DNA of 64,000 bases from Microbacterium limosum (GCF_036324365.1 NZ_CP137080.1:2170001-2234000); one strand, 5' to 3'. Shown: positions 8,579 to 16,815, counted from the stretch's first letter. Made by a program: numbers and translations. The notes: a model not told the origin generated them from the letters alone.

Positions 8579-10141
8579 ATGGTACGCAAGATCAAGGCGA
8601 AGCTGGTGCTTCGGCTTCGCGCGGAGGGGTTCACGGGGAGGCAGATCGCCGCGCAGGGCATGTCCCGGACGAGTGTGGCGGCGGTCATCGACGCCGCCGA
8701 CCGGGAAGGGATCGGTTGGGACGACGTCGCCAAGCTCGAGGAAGCGGACGTGTATGCGCGGCTGTTTCCTGGTCGTGGTGAACATGACAGCGTTCACGCG
8801 CAGCCGGACTGGGACAGGGTGCACCGGGAGCTCGCGCGGGTCGGGGTGACGCTGAAGCTGCTGCATGGCGAGTATGTCGACGCCTGCCGGGCGGCGGGAT
8901 CGACGGCGATGGGATACGACAGGTTCTGCAAGGCCTACCAGCAGCACGTCCTCATCTCCGGGGCGGCGTCGCGGGTGGGGCACAAGGCGGGGCAGACGGT
9001 CGAGGTCGACTGGTCGGGCAAGACGATGCAGCTGACCGACCCGGTCACCGGGCAGCAGACGCGGGTCTACTTGTTCGTTGCGACGCTGCCGTTCTCCCGC
9101 TACTCGTTCGTGGAGCCGACGCTGGACATGCAGCAGGACGCCTGGTTGCGCGCGCACGTGTCGATGTTCGACTGGTTCGGCGGGAGTGTCCCGCGTGTCG
9201 TCCCGGACAACCTCAAGACCGGGGTGCTGAAGCACCCGGCGGAAGGTGAGGTGGTGCTCAACGATGCGTATCGGGAACTCGCGGCGCACTACTCCGCGGC
9301 GGTGCTCCCGGGGCGGGTGAAGAAGCCGAAAGACAAGGCCAGTGTCGAGAACACGGTCGGGAACGTCGCGACCTGGGTGATCGCATCCCTCCGCGACCGA
9401 AGCTTCGCGAGCTTGGCGGAGTTGCGGGCGGTCGTCTACGAACGCGTGGCCGCTTACAACGCGGAGCCGTTCCAAAAGCGCGCCGGGTCAAGGCTGAGCG
9501 TGTTCGACTCGGAGGAGAAGCCGCTGCTGCGGCCGCTTCCGGTGGTCCCGTTTGAGATCTCGAGGTGGTTCTACCGGCGCCGGGTTCAGAAGAACGGGCA
9601 CGTCGTGTTCGAGCGCAACTTCTACTCCGTGCCCTACCCGAACATCGGTCGGAGTGTTGATCTGCGGGTCACCGACACCACGGTCGAGATCTTCGCCGGG
9701 CAGGAGCGGCTGACGAGCCACCTGCTCGCTCCGGTCGGGATGGTGAACGAGTATCGCACCCACGACAGCGATCTGCCCGACGGTCCCCGCTACCGGCAAT
9801 GGGACGCCGAACGTGTTCGCGAGTGGGCGGGCCGGATCGGGGAGGACACCACGATCGTGGTGAATCGGATCTTCGAGTCCGTGCCCGTCGACGAGCAGGG
9901 CCTGGACGCGGCTTTGGCGGTGTTGCGGCTCACCCGCCGCTACTCCGCCGCTCGGGTCGAAGCCGCCGCCGGGATCGCCCTCGCGTCCCGGGTGAGATCT
10001 CCGCGCTACGCGCATCTGCGGCCCATCCTCGAGACGAACCAGGACCAACCCGACGGGAGGAGCCCATGGGCTGAACCCGCGACTACGGGGCCGACCGGAT
10101 ACGTCCGCGGCGCGGACTACTACGCCGGTGACATCCGATGA
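8579..10141 (+). CDS. istA: IS21 transposase IstA
   Basis: DDE transposase of 520 residues. An N-terminal helix-turn-helix (EGFTGRQIAAQGMSRTSV) precedes the catalytic core: first Asp in VEVDWSGKT, second in RVVPDNLKTG, and Glu in KDKASVENTVG. A C-terminal beta-rich domain includes NFYSVPYPNIG. The ATG at 8579 has a ribosome binding site (AGAAGGAG) eight bases upstream. Its stop overlaps the istB start by ATGA, the standard IS21 arrangement. The gene appears complete. Confidence 0.94.
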   Translation: MVRKIKAKLVLRLRAEGFTGRQIAAQGMSRTSVAAVIDAADREGIGWDDVAKLEEADVYARLFPGRGEHDSVHAQPDWDRVHRELARVGVTLKLLHGEYVDACRAAGSTAMGYDRFCKAYQQHVLISGAASRVGHKAGQTVEVDWSGKTMQLTDPVTGQQTRVYLFVATLPFSRYSFVEPTLDMQQDAWLRAHVSMFDWFGGSVPRVVPDNLKTGVLKHPAEGEVVLNDAYRELAAHYSAAVLPGRVKKPKDKASVENTVGNVATWVIASLRDRSFASLAELRAVVYERVAAYNAEPFQKRAGSRLSVFDSEEKPLLRPLPVVPFEISRWFYRRRVQKNGHVVFERNFYSVPYPNIGRSVDLRVTDTTVEIFAGQERLTSHLLAPVGMVNEYRTHDSDLPDGPRYRQWDAERVREWAGRIGEDTTIVVNRIFESVPVDEQGLDAALAVLRLTRRYSAARVEAAAGIALASRVRSPRYAHLRPILETNQDQPDGRSPWAEPATTGPTGYVRGADYYAGDIR

Positions 10142-10884
10142 GCCGGCTCGACTCGGAGACGAAGCGGAAGCTGCGTGAGATGGGGGTGACGTCGCTGGTC
10201 GACGCGTTCGAGGTCCAGGACGACAGCCTCACGTTGGGAATGGCGTTCGAAGAACGCGTCAAGCTCGCCGTCGACGACGCCCACGCCACCTTCACCCACG
10301 CCAAGGTCGAAGGCCTCATCCGGCGGGCCGGTCTCCGCTACCCGAACGCGGACCTGCGGCGAGTCGACCTGCTCGAGCAGCGGGGTCTTGACCGCGGGGT
10401 GATCGCGCAACTCGGCACCTGCCAGTTCATCACCCGGCAGCAGAACGTCGTATTCCAAGGCTTCACCGGGTCCGGGAAGAGCTACCTCGGATCGGCGTTG
10501 GCGAAGCAGGCCTGTCAGCACCGCTACCGGGCGCACTACATCCGCATGCCCGACCTCGAAGAATCCTGGGCCACCGCCCGCGACCGGCCCGCGGGGAAGG
10601 AGAAGTGGCTCCGCAAATACGCGGCGTTCACGCTCCTCGTGATCGACGAATGGCTCCTCGACAACCCCGATGACAGCGTTCGCGGCATGCTGCTCGAGCT
10701 GCTCGAGCGCCGCTACGACGCCACCTCGACGGTGTTCTGCACCCAGTACGCGAAGAAGGACTGGCACCAACGCCTCGGCGGCGGAGTCCACGCCGACGCG
10801 ATCATGGACCGCATCGTCCACAACACCATCTGGATCGAGACCGGCAGCACCAACATGCGCGAACACACCGCCAGGACGGCCTGA
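10138..10884 (+). CDS. istB: IS21 helper ATPase IstB
   Basis: AAA+ ATPase of 248 residues that assembles on DNA and activates IstA. The Walker A motif GFTGSGKS is at 108-115 and Walker B is in FTLLVIDEWLL. The DnaC-like core and C-terminal arginine-rich end match the family. It is coupled to istA by a four-base overlap. Confidence 0.94.
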   Translation: MSRLDSETKRKLREMGVTSLVDAFEVQDDSLTLGMAFEERVKLAVDDAHATFTHAKVEGLIRRAGLRYPNADLRRVDLLEQRGLDRGVIAQLGTCQFITRQQNVVFQGFTGSGKSYLGSALAKQACQHRYRAHYIRMPDLEESWATARDRPAGKEKWLRKYAAFTLLVIDEWLLDNPDDSVRGMLLELLERRYDATSTVFCTQYAKKDWHQRLGGGVHADAIMDRIVHNTIWIETGSTNMREHTARTA

Positions 10885-11133
10885 CCGGCGCCGGTGAGCG
10901 TTGCCATCACCGGGTGGCGCTCACCGGCAATACCGGGCGGCCCTGAATCGCAATATCGAGTGGCACTGAACCTCAATATCGACTGGCCCTCAACCCTTCA
11001 AATACTCAGGACGGTGTCTTAGCGGCCGTCTGGGTGATTGTTGAGATGCCCGTTTAACCCGCTCGATAAAGGTCCCCGCAAGGGTGCCCAACTCAGTACA
11101 GATGAACCGCTCTGGGTTTGATGGAGACTCTCG

Positions 11134-11973
11134 TTATTTGATTCCCAACAGCGGTGCTGCCGTGGTTTGGCCAGCATAGAACGCCTGCTCGAACTCCGTG
11201 GGTGGGACGTCGCCGAGGTATCCGTGGAGGCGCTGTGTGTTGTGCCAGTGGACCCAGCCGAGCGTCGCCAGCTCGAGTTCCTCAACCGTTCGCCAGGGTC
11301 CCGGGCGCGCGGGCCCGCGGACGAGTTCGGTCTTGTAGTAGCCGTTCACCGTCTCGGCCAGGGCATTGTCATACGAATCGCCAACCGTCCCAATCGATGG
11401 CGTCGCTCCGATTTCAGCGAGACGTTCGCCGTAGCGAATCGACGTGAATTGAGACCCGGCGTCGCTGTGACACCGCAGATCCTCGTGATGACGGCCCCGC
11501 GACCACCTCGCCATCTCGATCGCGTCGAGCACCATCTCGGTGCGCATATGCGACGCACACCGCCACCCCACGATCATCCGCGAGAAGGCGTCGATGATGA
11601 AGCAGACATACGCGACGCCCGCCCACGTCGGCACGAACGTGAGGTCCGTGACCCACAGGCGGTTCGGCGCGGTCGCGGTGAACTCTCGCTTCACGAGATC
11701 TGGGTGACGCGCCGAGGCTGGATCGGGCCGTGTCGTCTTGACCCGCTTCGACCTTGTCGCGCCCGCGATCCCCGCGGCGCGCATCAGGCGGCCGGTCTGA
11801 TCGCGACCGATGTCGATCCCGGCGCGGCGTGCGGTCTTCCAGAGCTTGCGGACGCCGTAGACCCGGTAGTTGTCTTCCCAGAGACCGACCAGCTCCGGAA
11901 GCAGAACAGCATCACTGACCGATCGTGCCGACGGGGCACGATCTCTCGCGGCGTAGTAGGTACTCGGGGCCAC
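11134..11973 (-). CDS. IS3 transposase, catalytic subunit (OrfB)
   Basis: Integrase-core transposase. The DDE residues are in LWVTDLTFVP, CHSDAGSQFTS and DNALAETVNGYYK, matching the IS3 family. The coordinates start at a GTG, but the frame stays open upstream to about 12056, where it meets the end of OrfA. A -1 shift at the OrfA stop would give one long OrfAB protein, the usual IS3 mechanism. No premature stops are seen. Confidence 0.93.
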   Translation of the reverse strand: MAPSTYYAARDRAPSARSVSDAVLLPELVGLWEDNYRVYGVRKLWKTARRAGIDIGRDQTGRLMRAAGIAGATRSKRVKTTRPDPASARHPDLVKREFTATAPNRLWVTDLTFVPTWAGVAYVCFIIDAFSRMIVGWRCASHMRTEMVLDAIEMARWSRGRHHEDLRCHSDAGSQFTSIRYGERLAEIGATPSIGTVGDSYDNALAETVNGYYKTELVRGPARPGPWRTVEELELATLGWVHWHNTQRLHGYLGDVPPTEFEQAFYAGQTTAAPLLGIK

Positions 11974-12053
11974 CTGCAGAAGCTGACAGATGGGCTCGAC
12001 CCCGAGCGGACGCCCCTCAACGACGTCGTCTTTGTTCGCGTCGATGAACGCGA

Positions 12054-12398
12054 CTACTTCCGATGTTGGCGGTCGAGCTCCGCCCCGAAGAAAGACGCAG
12101 CCCTCTTCAGAATTTCGTTGGCACGGCGAAGCTCACGGACCTCCTGCTCCAGCTCCCGCAGCTTCCGCGATTCCGCCGTGGTCACGCCAGCCACGTTGCC
12201 GTCGTCGATGTCGGCCTGCTTGACCCACGTCCTGACGGACTCGATGCCGTATCCGAGCTGCGTCGCGACGCGTTGCACGGTCCCGTGATCGGTCCCCAGC
12301 TCCGCACGCAACGTCCTGACCATCCGAACCGCCGCGGCCTTCTCCTCCGAGGAATACCGTCGCCCCGTCGACGCCCCAGATCCCTGCATTGCTCCCAT
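12054..12398 (-). CDS. IS3 transposase, DNA-binding subunit (OrfA)
   Basis: A 114-residue protein with a helix-turn-helix (GTVQRVATQLGYGIESVRTW) and a C-terminal leucine-zipper-like helix (SRKLRELEQEVRELRRANEI) characteristic of IS3 OrfA. I chose the ATG at 12398 because GGATGGAG lies just upstream; a start at 12437 would fall in the terminal repeat. The end overlaps the extended OrfB frame. Confidence 0.9.
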   Translation of the reverse strand: MGAMQGSGASTGRRYSSEEKAAAVRMVRTLRAELGTDHGTVQRVATQLGYGIESVRTWVKQADIDDGNVAGVTTAESRKLRELEQEVRELRRANEILKRAASFFGAELDRQHRK

Positions 12399-12527
12399 GA
12401 CTCCATCCTCGTTTCCAAAGTCAGGAGCCTCCAACAAACCCAGAGCGGTTCATCGAGCTGCGGCGTGCGGGTTTGGGATCGTCACGGGCGGTGCTGCACA
12501 GCACTAGCCCACAGCGTATGTCTTTCT

Positions 12528-12653
12528 GTGAGTGACTTTGATCGGTTCTCACTGACCATCGCACGATGGCTCACCAACGTCTACGACGAAGACAACCCGG
12601 CCAAGAACTACACCACCCCAGGGGACGTCGCCCTAGGCGCGCCGCACAGATAG
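12528..12653 (+). CDS. Possible small protein or gene remnant, unrecognised
   Basis: An open frame of 41 codons from a GTG, beginning with SDFDRFSLTIARWLTNVYD. The composition looks protein-like but no family is recognised and no clear ribosome binding site precedes it. It is probably the start of a gene truncated on arrival of the neighbouring IS3 element. The surrounding 357 bp (12453-12809) has no other gene candidate. Confidence 0.2.
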   Translation: MSDFDRFSLTIARWLTNVYDEDNPAKNYTTPGDVALGAPHR

Positions 12654-12693
12654 CATCCAACCCGCCGTCCAGGCGGCCAACCGCCCAGCACGC

Positions 12694-12770
12694 CCCGCTA
12701 TCGCGCATTGCCCGGGCACGGATCCGCTACGACCGGCGACGGCCCTCCAACGGGCATCGCGCGTAGCGGG
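12694..12770. repeat. Long imperfect inverted repeat
   Basis: The arm at 12694-12714 (CCCGCTATCGCGCATTGCCCG, read inwards) pairs with 12751-12770 (CGGGCATCGCGCGTAGCGGG), with one unpaired base and one mismatch around a 36-nt loop. It lies between the IS3 element and the 3' end of higA. It could terminate higBA transcription from the right, or be the remains of a small mobile element. Confidence 0.45.
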
Positions 12771-12809
12771 ATCCGTTCAGGGCCAGGGCCGCGCACCTCC
12801 TGCGTCCTG

Positions 12810-13091
12810 TCAGGCGACGACCAGAGGCTGCACGTCGTGCGACTTGTCCTCGAGTTCGCGCGCGAGGTCGTAGGCGGTCTGCATGGCCATCCAGGCCCGC
12901 GCCGTACTGACGCCTGACCGTTCGAGGCGGATCGCAAGGTTCGGGCTCACTCCGGAGTGTCCGTGGATGACCCGGCTGAGCGTGACGCGAGACACGCCGA
13001 GCCGCGCGGCAGCCTCAGCGACGCTCAGGCCGAGTTCGCCGATCACATCTTCCCCAATGATTTCGCCGGGGTGGGGCGGGTTCTTCATCAT
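12810..13091 (-). CDS. higA: HigA-type antitoxin
   Basis: A 93-residue HTH_3 (Xre-type) antitoxin. The N-terminal [13 protein letters not shown] motif is typical of HigA, followed by the helix-turn-helix [20 protein letters not shown] and a C-terminal dimer region. It neutralises HigB and should repress the operon. It follows the toxin gene by 14 bp, the toxin-first order that defines higBA. The start ATG has GGGGGAGAAG upstream. Confidence 0.92.
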   Translation of the reverse strand: MMKNPPHPGEIIGEDVIGELGLSVAEAAARLGVSRVTLSRVIHGHSGVSPNLAIRLERSGVSTARAWMAMQTAYDLARELEDKSHDVQPLVVA

Positions 13092-13105
13092 GGTCTTCTC
13101 CCCCT

Positions 13106-13384
13106 TCAGTGGTAGTCCTGGTAATCCACGAGTTCGACATCCTGCCCGACGAACCGAAAAGTCACTCGCCAGTTGCCGTTCACCCAGACCGACCAGTGGC
13201 CGGCCAAGTCGCCCCTCAGCTCGTGGGTACGGAATCCGGGGATCGAAAGATCGGCCGGCGCCTGAGCGACATCGAGCACACCCAGGATGCGGGTGAGCTT
13301 TGAAGCATGCGCAGGCTGCACACCCTTCTTCGACCCCGACTCGTAGAGAGCTTGCAGGCCCTTATGCCGGAAGCCGACGATCAC
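13106..13384 (-). CDS. higB: HigB/RelE-type toxin
   Basis: A 92-residue RelE-superfamily mRNA interferase, expected to cut mRNA on the ribosome when free of HigA. Features are [16 protein letters not shown] at the N-terminus, [19 protein letters not shown] in the core and the C-terminal [11 protein letters not shown] chose the GTG at 13384. A start further upstream (13423) would place the palindromic operator inside the gene. There is no Shine-Dalgarno before the GTG, so translation may be leaderless. Confidence 0.9.
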   Translation of the reverse strand: MIVGFRHKGLQALYESGSKKGVQPAHASKLTRILGVLDVAQAPADLSIPGFRTHELRGDLAGHWSVWVNGNWRVTFRFVGQDVELVDYQDYH

Positions 13385-13393
13385 CCGGCGAGT

Positions 13394-13417
13394 GTATCGC
13401 GTATCGCATCGCGATAC
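13394..13417. promoter_or_regulatory. Palindromic operator candidate upstream of higBA
   Basis: GTATCGCG (13394-13401) and CGCGATAC (13410-13417) form a perfect 8-bp inverted repeat with an 8-nt centre that itself repeats GTATCGC. It ends nine bases before the higB GTG. HigA autoregulates through such palindromes in characterised systems, so this is its likely operator, overlapping the promoter. Confidence 0.55.
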
Positions 13418-13473
13418 AACCAATCCGGGACTGACCCACCGTCCGCAAACGGGTCCCGAAGCCTCACGTTTCG

Positions 13474-13493
13474 TGACAACATTTTGACAACAT
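13474..13493 (+). repeat. Direct repeat TGACAACAT x2 beside the att site
   Basis: Two copies of TGACAACAT at 13474-13482 and 13485-13493, with an inverted partial copy (TGTCAA) at 13570-13575. They lie within about 120 bp of the tRNA-like attachment sequence, where tyrosine integrases and Xis commonly bind. The link to recombination is inference. Confidence 0.35.
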
Positions 13494-13589
13494 CTGTGCG
13501 CATTTCGATGTTTTCATCTGTTGCCGAGCATGCCAGAAAACCGCGGAAAATCAACGATCTGCATCAAATGTCAACGGGTCGAAATTCGC

Positions 13590-13620
13590 CTGCGTGGGTT
13601 CGAGCCCCACGGGGCCCACC
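13590..13620 (+). other. tRNA 3'-end fragment, probable attachment site (att)
   Basis: The T stem-loop GTGGG-TTCGAGC-CCCAC (13594-13610) is followed by an acceptor strand GGGGCCC, discriminator A and CC (13611-13620), exactly as in the 3' part of a tRNA gene. No matching D or anticodon arm and no GGGCCCC 5' strand precede it, so this is not a whole tRNA. Integrated elements that target tRNA genes leave such 3' copies at their distal end. With this orientation the element would lie to the left and the intact tRNA further left still. The following 240 bp, to 13861, hold no gene I can support. Confidence 0.6.
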
Positions 13621-13861
13621 CTCAGGCAGGCGGTCACGCGGTTCCGCCGGGAAACCGAGGTCGGAAGACCCGACGAGAAGCCGCACCTTATTTCGCCCAC
13701 AAGGCGGGGTGCGCATTCACCGGCGCGACGCGCCGAGTTTCGTCGCCCTCGTCAGTCTGCCTACGCGACTCGCGGGCGGTACCGCAACCCCCTGCCCGGG
13801 CACTCGACCGCGCTCTACCATCACCGCTGGAAGGAAACGCCCCCGAGGAGAGGAAGCAACC

Positions 13862-14266
13862 ATGACCGTCGCTGACCAGATGCTCGCCACGCACCCGGAG
13901 GCTGGTACGACCGTCGCACGGGACATCGTTCAGCGCTGTATCGACGCATGCATCGAATGCGCCCAGGCATGTACCGCCTGCGCAGACGCATGCCTCGCAG
14001 AGGACATGGTCGCGGAACTCGTGGCGTGCATCCGGAGGAACTCCGACTGCGCCGACATCTGCACTGCCACCGGTGCCGTGCTTTCTCGCCAGACTGCGCC
14101 GGATGTCGCGGCGGTTCGCGCTCTGCTCGAGGCATGCCGCACCGCGTGCGAGTCCTGCGCCACCGAATGCGAGCAGCACGCAGACATGCACGAGCACTGC
14201 CGCGTGTGCGCCGAGTCCTGCCGGCGCTGTGAGCAGGCTTGCGCGGAACTTCTCACCGCACTTTGA
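13862..14266 (+). CDS. Four-helix-bundle copper-binding protein (DUF326)
   Basis: A small soluble protein of 134 residues with 18 cysteines arranged in repeated CxxxC and CxxCxxxC patterns along predicted helices, for example CIECAQACTACADAC and CRVCAESCRRCEQAC. This matches the DUF326/Csp family, which stores Cu(I) within a four-helix bundle. No signal peptide is seen, so it is probably the cytosolic type. AGAGGAAG precedes the ATG. It is the first gene right of the att-like fragment and stands alone. Confidence 0.92.
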   Translation: MTVADQMLATHPEAGTTVARDIVQRCIDACIECAQACTACADACLAEDMVAELVACIRRNSDCADICTATGAVLSRQTAPDVAAVRALLEACRTACESCATECEQHADMHEHCRVCAESCRRCEQACAELLTAL

Positions 14267-14314
14267 TTCGAGACCGGCTCTGCATGGCTCCCCGCGAGAG
14301 AACGTGAGGAGTCG

Positions 14315-14329
14315 GCCCCATCGTGGGGC
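14315..14329 (+). terminator. Short hairpin after the copper-binding protein gene
   Basis: GCCCCA-TCG-TGGGGC forms a 6-bp stem about 50 bp after the stop codon. There is no U tract. Weak candidate. Confidence 0.3.
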
Positions 14330-14397
14330 GAGCCGCCTAGCGGGGGAGGGCCGCACGCGTTCACGCGGGCGACACACGCGCCTGACATGATCGGTGG

Positions 14398-15192
14398 ATG
14401 AAGCGCGACGTCGGGGCCCGCATCGCCCTCACCGTGACCGAGCCGGCCGAGCTGGTGTTCTCCTTCGCGGTGGCGGCGGATGCCGCGACATCCGCCGAGG
14501 ACATCCTCTTCAGCCTCGACGGGGCCCCGGTCGAGGCTGAGGAGCTCGTCGACGCGCACGGCACGCGCCTGCACCGGGTGAAGGCCGGCACGGGCTCCCT
14601 CGTCGCGAGCTACACGGCCACCGTCGAGGGCCGTATCCCGCCGGAGGACGTCGACCCGACCGACCTCATCCGCTACCTGCGCCCGAGCCGCTACTGCGAG
14701 TCCGACACCCTCGGACCCACGGCCGCCGCCGAATTCGGCGGGCTGAGCGGCGGCGCCCTGCTGGACGCCGTCAGCTCCTGGGTGGGAACGCGCCTGGCCT
14801 ACGTGAGCGGCTCGAGCCTTCCCACCGACGGCGCCGCGCGCACCCTCCTCGCCCGCCAGGGCGTGTGCCGCGACTACGCCCACCTGTGCGTCGCCCTTCT
14901 GCGCGCCCGCAACGTGCCCGCGCGCCTCGTCTCCGTCTACGCGCCCGGGCTCGACCCCATGGACTTCCACGCCGTCGCCGAGGCCTACGTCGAGGGCGGC
15001 TGGCACGTCGTGGATGCCACGACCCTCGCCCCGCGCGGAACCATGCTGCGCATCGCGACGGGCCGAGACGCCTCCGACACCGCGTTCCTCACGACGATCG
15101 CCGGCCGCATCGCCTTCGACGGTCTCGAGGTGACGGCGGTGGCGGACGCCCTGCCGGGCGATGACATCACCAAGCTCGACCGCCTCGGCTGA
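14398..15192 (+). CDS. Transglutaminase-like cysteine protease family protein
   Basis: A 264-residue protein with a transglutaminase fold. The catalytic triad is visible: Cys157 in GVCRDYAHL, His191 in MDFHAVAEAYV and Asp206 in WHVVDATTLAPRG. The N-terminal 100 residues form the beta-rich domain common in bacterial members. There is no signal peptide, so it acts in the cytosol. In bacteria these proteins act as peptidases or amidases rather than protein cross-linkers; the substrate is unknown. The next gene starts 44 bp downstream on the same strand. Confidence 0.9.
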   Translation: MKRDVGARIALTVTEPAELVFSFAVAADAATSAEDILFSLDGAPVEAEELVDAHGTRLHRVKAGTGSLVASYTATVEGRIPPEDVDPTDLIRYLRPSRYCESDTLGPTAAAEFGGLSGGALLDAVSSWVGTRLAYVSGSSLPTDGAARTLLARQGVCRDYAHLCVALLRARNVPARLVSVYAPGLDPMDFHAVAEAYVEGGWHVVDATTLAPRGTMLRIATGRDASDTAFLTTIAGRIAFDGLEVTAVADALPGDDITKLDRLG

Positions 15193-15235
15193 GACCCGGG
15201 ATGCGCGCCCCCGCCCGGAGTGGCACCCTGGGGGA

Positions 15236-15787
15236 ATGAGAGCCTGGCTCGTGCGCTTCGCGTCGCTGTACGTCTTCGACGTCGTCGTCCTCCTCCTCAT
15301 TGGATGGCTGCTGCCCGGCGTGCGGGTGGGCTGGGCGGCCCTGTGGGCGGGCGTGATCCTCGCGGTGGCGACGATCTGGCTGAAGCCGCTCATCCACCGC
15401 GGCTTCCTCGGCATGGCCCGTCGCTCCTCGAGCCGCCGCACCGCCCTCGCGGAGAAGCTCGTGCAGTACGGCATCGTCTTCGCCGTCGCCCTCGTGATCT
15501 GGATCCTCGTGGTGCTCTTCACTCGCGTGGACGTCTCCGGCTGGTTCTGGGGCTACGCGCTGCCCCCGGTCGCGCTCCTCGTGGCGTGGGCGATCTACGA
15601 CCTCGTCGACGACCGCATCGAGGCCCGCACGTCGGCGCTCTACGACACCGCCTCGCGTCGGCTGCGGGGCGGTCGCGGCGGGGATGCCGCGGCATCCGCC
15701 CCCTCGTCGCCCCAGGCGGCGCAGGGCCGGCGCGAGCTGAAGGACGGCCTCACCGACGAACAGCGGCGCCTCTTCGACGAGCTGTAG
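15236..15787 (+). CDS. Integral membrane protein, unknown function
   Basis: A 183-residue protein with about four membrane helices (residues 10-30, 33-50, 78-100 and 105-125) and a charged, Ala/Ser-rich cytoplasmic tail ending in LTDEQRRLFDEL. I recognise no characterised family. The ATG at 15236 follows GGGGGA. It may be cotranscribed with the transglutaminase gene. The tail contains a copy of the 16-nt palindrome discussed in the findings, encoding DAAAS. Confidence 0.72.
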   Translation: MRAWLVRFASLYVFDVVVLLLIGWLLPGVRVGWAALWAGVILAVATIWLKPLIHRGFLGMARRSSSRRTALAEKLVQYGIVFAVALVIWILVVLFTRVDVSGWFWGYALPPVALLVAWAIYDLVDDRIEARTSALYDTASRRLRGGRGGDAAASAPSSPQAAQGRRELKDGLTDEQRRLFDEL

Positions 15788-15929
15788 GCGCCGGGCGCCG
15801 GATGACGCGCGTGTAACAATGCGTCGCTTCGGCGCACCCCTGCCCGCGAGCGCGGGGAGAATGGAATGTCACGCCCTCGCCGCGACCGCTTCGCGGCATC
15901 CGGGCACACCCCACGCCTTGGAGGCCCCC

Positions 15930-16772
15930 ATGACGCGCTCCCGCCTTGCCACCGCCGCCGCGGGGCTCGCCCTCGCCGCGCTCACGCTCGCCGGCTGCGC
16001 ATCGGGAGCCGACGCCGGCTCGTCGACCGCCGAGGAGGACGCCGGCTACGTCACCCCCGGCACCCTGACGATCGCGACCGGCGACATCGCCTACTACCCC
16101 TACGTGATCGACGACGACCCCGCCTCCGGCGAGGGCTTCGAGGCGGCCGTGGCCTACGCGATCGCCGACAAGCTCGGCTTCGCGCCCGAGGACGTGGAGT
16201 GGGTGCGCACGAGCTTCGAGGCCGCGATCGCGCCGGGCCCGAAGAACTTCGACTTCAACATCCAGCAGTACACGATCACCGACGAGCGCAAGCAGGCCGT
16301 CGACTTCTCCACCCCGTACTACTCCGCCAGCCAGGCGATCGTCGCGGTCGAGGGCGGCGCCGCCGACGGCGTGGACTCGATCGACGGGCTCAAGGACCTC
16401 GTGATCGGCGCGATGGCGGGATCGACGAGCGCCCAGACGCTCGAGGAGGTCGTGGAGCCCACGACCGCGCCGCAGCTGTTCGGATCGAACGAGGACGTGG
16501 TGGCCGCCCTGACCGCAGGCCAGATCGACGCGTTCGTCATCGACCTTCCCACCGCCTACCTCGCGACCGCGATGTACATCGAGGACTCCTTCATCGTCGG
16601 AGAGCTGCCGGCCGGCGGCATCCCCGATGAGTGGGGCGTCGTGCTGAGCAAGGACTCCCCGCTCACGGAGCAGGTGTCCGCCGCGATCGACGAGCTGCGC
16701 GAGGACGGCACCCTCGCCGCGATCACCGACGAGTGGCTCGGCGAGGGCCAGGGCGTCACGCTGCTGCAGTGA
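15930..16772 (+). CDS. Polar amino-acid ABC transporter, substrate-binding lipoprotein
   Basis: A 280-residue family 3 solute-binding protein. The signal peptide ends with lipobox LAGC, giving lipidation on Cys23. Family features are GEGFEAAVAYAIADKLGF, the KNFDFNIQQYTITDERKQAVDFS block that marks amino-acid binders, and DEWLGEG at the end. GGAGG precedes the ATG at 15930. The permease and ATPase follow, making a complete importer. The ligand cannot be read with certainty; glutamine, glutamate or cystine are typical. Confidence 0.93.
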   Translation: MTRSRLATAAAGLALAALTLAGCASGADAGSSTAEEDAGYVTPGTLTIATGDIAYYPYVIDDDPASGEGFEAAVAYAIADKLGFAPEDVEWVRTSFEAAIAPGPKNFDFNIQQYTITDERKQAVDFSTPYYSASQAIVAVEGGAADGVDSIDGLKDLVIGAMAGSTSAQTLEEVVEPTTAPQLFGSNEDVVAALTAGQIDAFVIDLPTAYLATAMYIEDSFIVGELPAGGIPDEWGVVLSKDSPLTEQVSAAIDELREDGTLAAITDEWLGEGQGVTLLQ

Positions 16773-16815
16773 ACCGTCGCGGGTCCGCCCGCCCCGCCTC
16801 GGGTACCGTCGAGCC

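Larger units (their letters stand above)
8416..11009 (+). mobile_element. IS21-family insertion sequence
   Basis: Contains istA and istB. The left end carries repeats of the type GAGGGCCAC..ATATTG (near 8433, 8454, 8494 and 8513), and the right end carries the same repeats inverted (near 10947-10993), the multiple subterminal repeats typical of IS21. The inverted repeats appear to extend outwards to CTGAGTATT at 8416-8424 and AATACTCAG at 11001-11009. No target duplication is obvious. It lies directly after the response regulator gene, so that gene is intact. Confidence 0.85.
11103..12452 (-). mobile_element. IS3-family insertion sequence
   Basis: The terminal inverted repeats are long and nearly perfect: TGAACCGCTCTGGGTTTG at both ends, followed by ATGGAGACTC on one side and TTGGAGGCTC on the other. 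Two transposase genes run on the minus strand. No 3-bp target duplication is clear (AGA on one side, TCG on the other). It sits about 90 bp from the right end of the IS21 element. That 90-bp spacer shows no gene. Confidence 0.93.

Noticed and set aside
13560..13620. A complete tRNA gene
   Set aside because: The T arm and acceptor 3' strand are present, but no D arm, anticodon arm or complementary 5' acceptor strand is found upstream.
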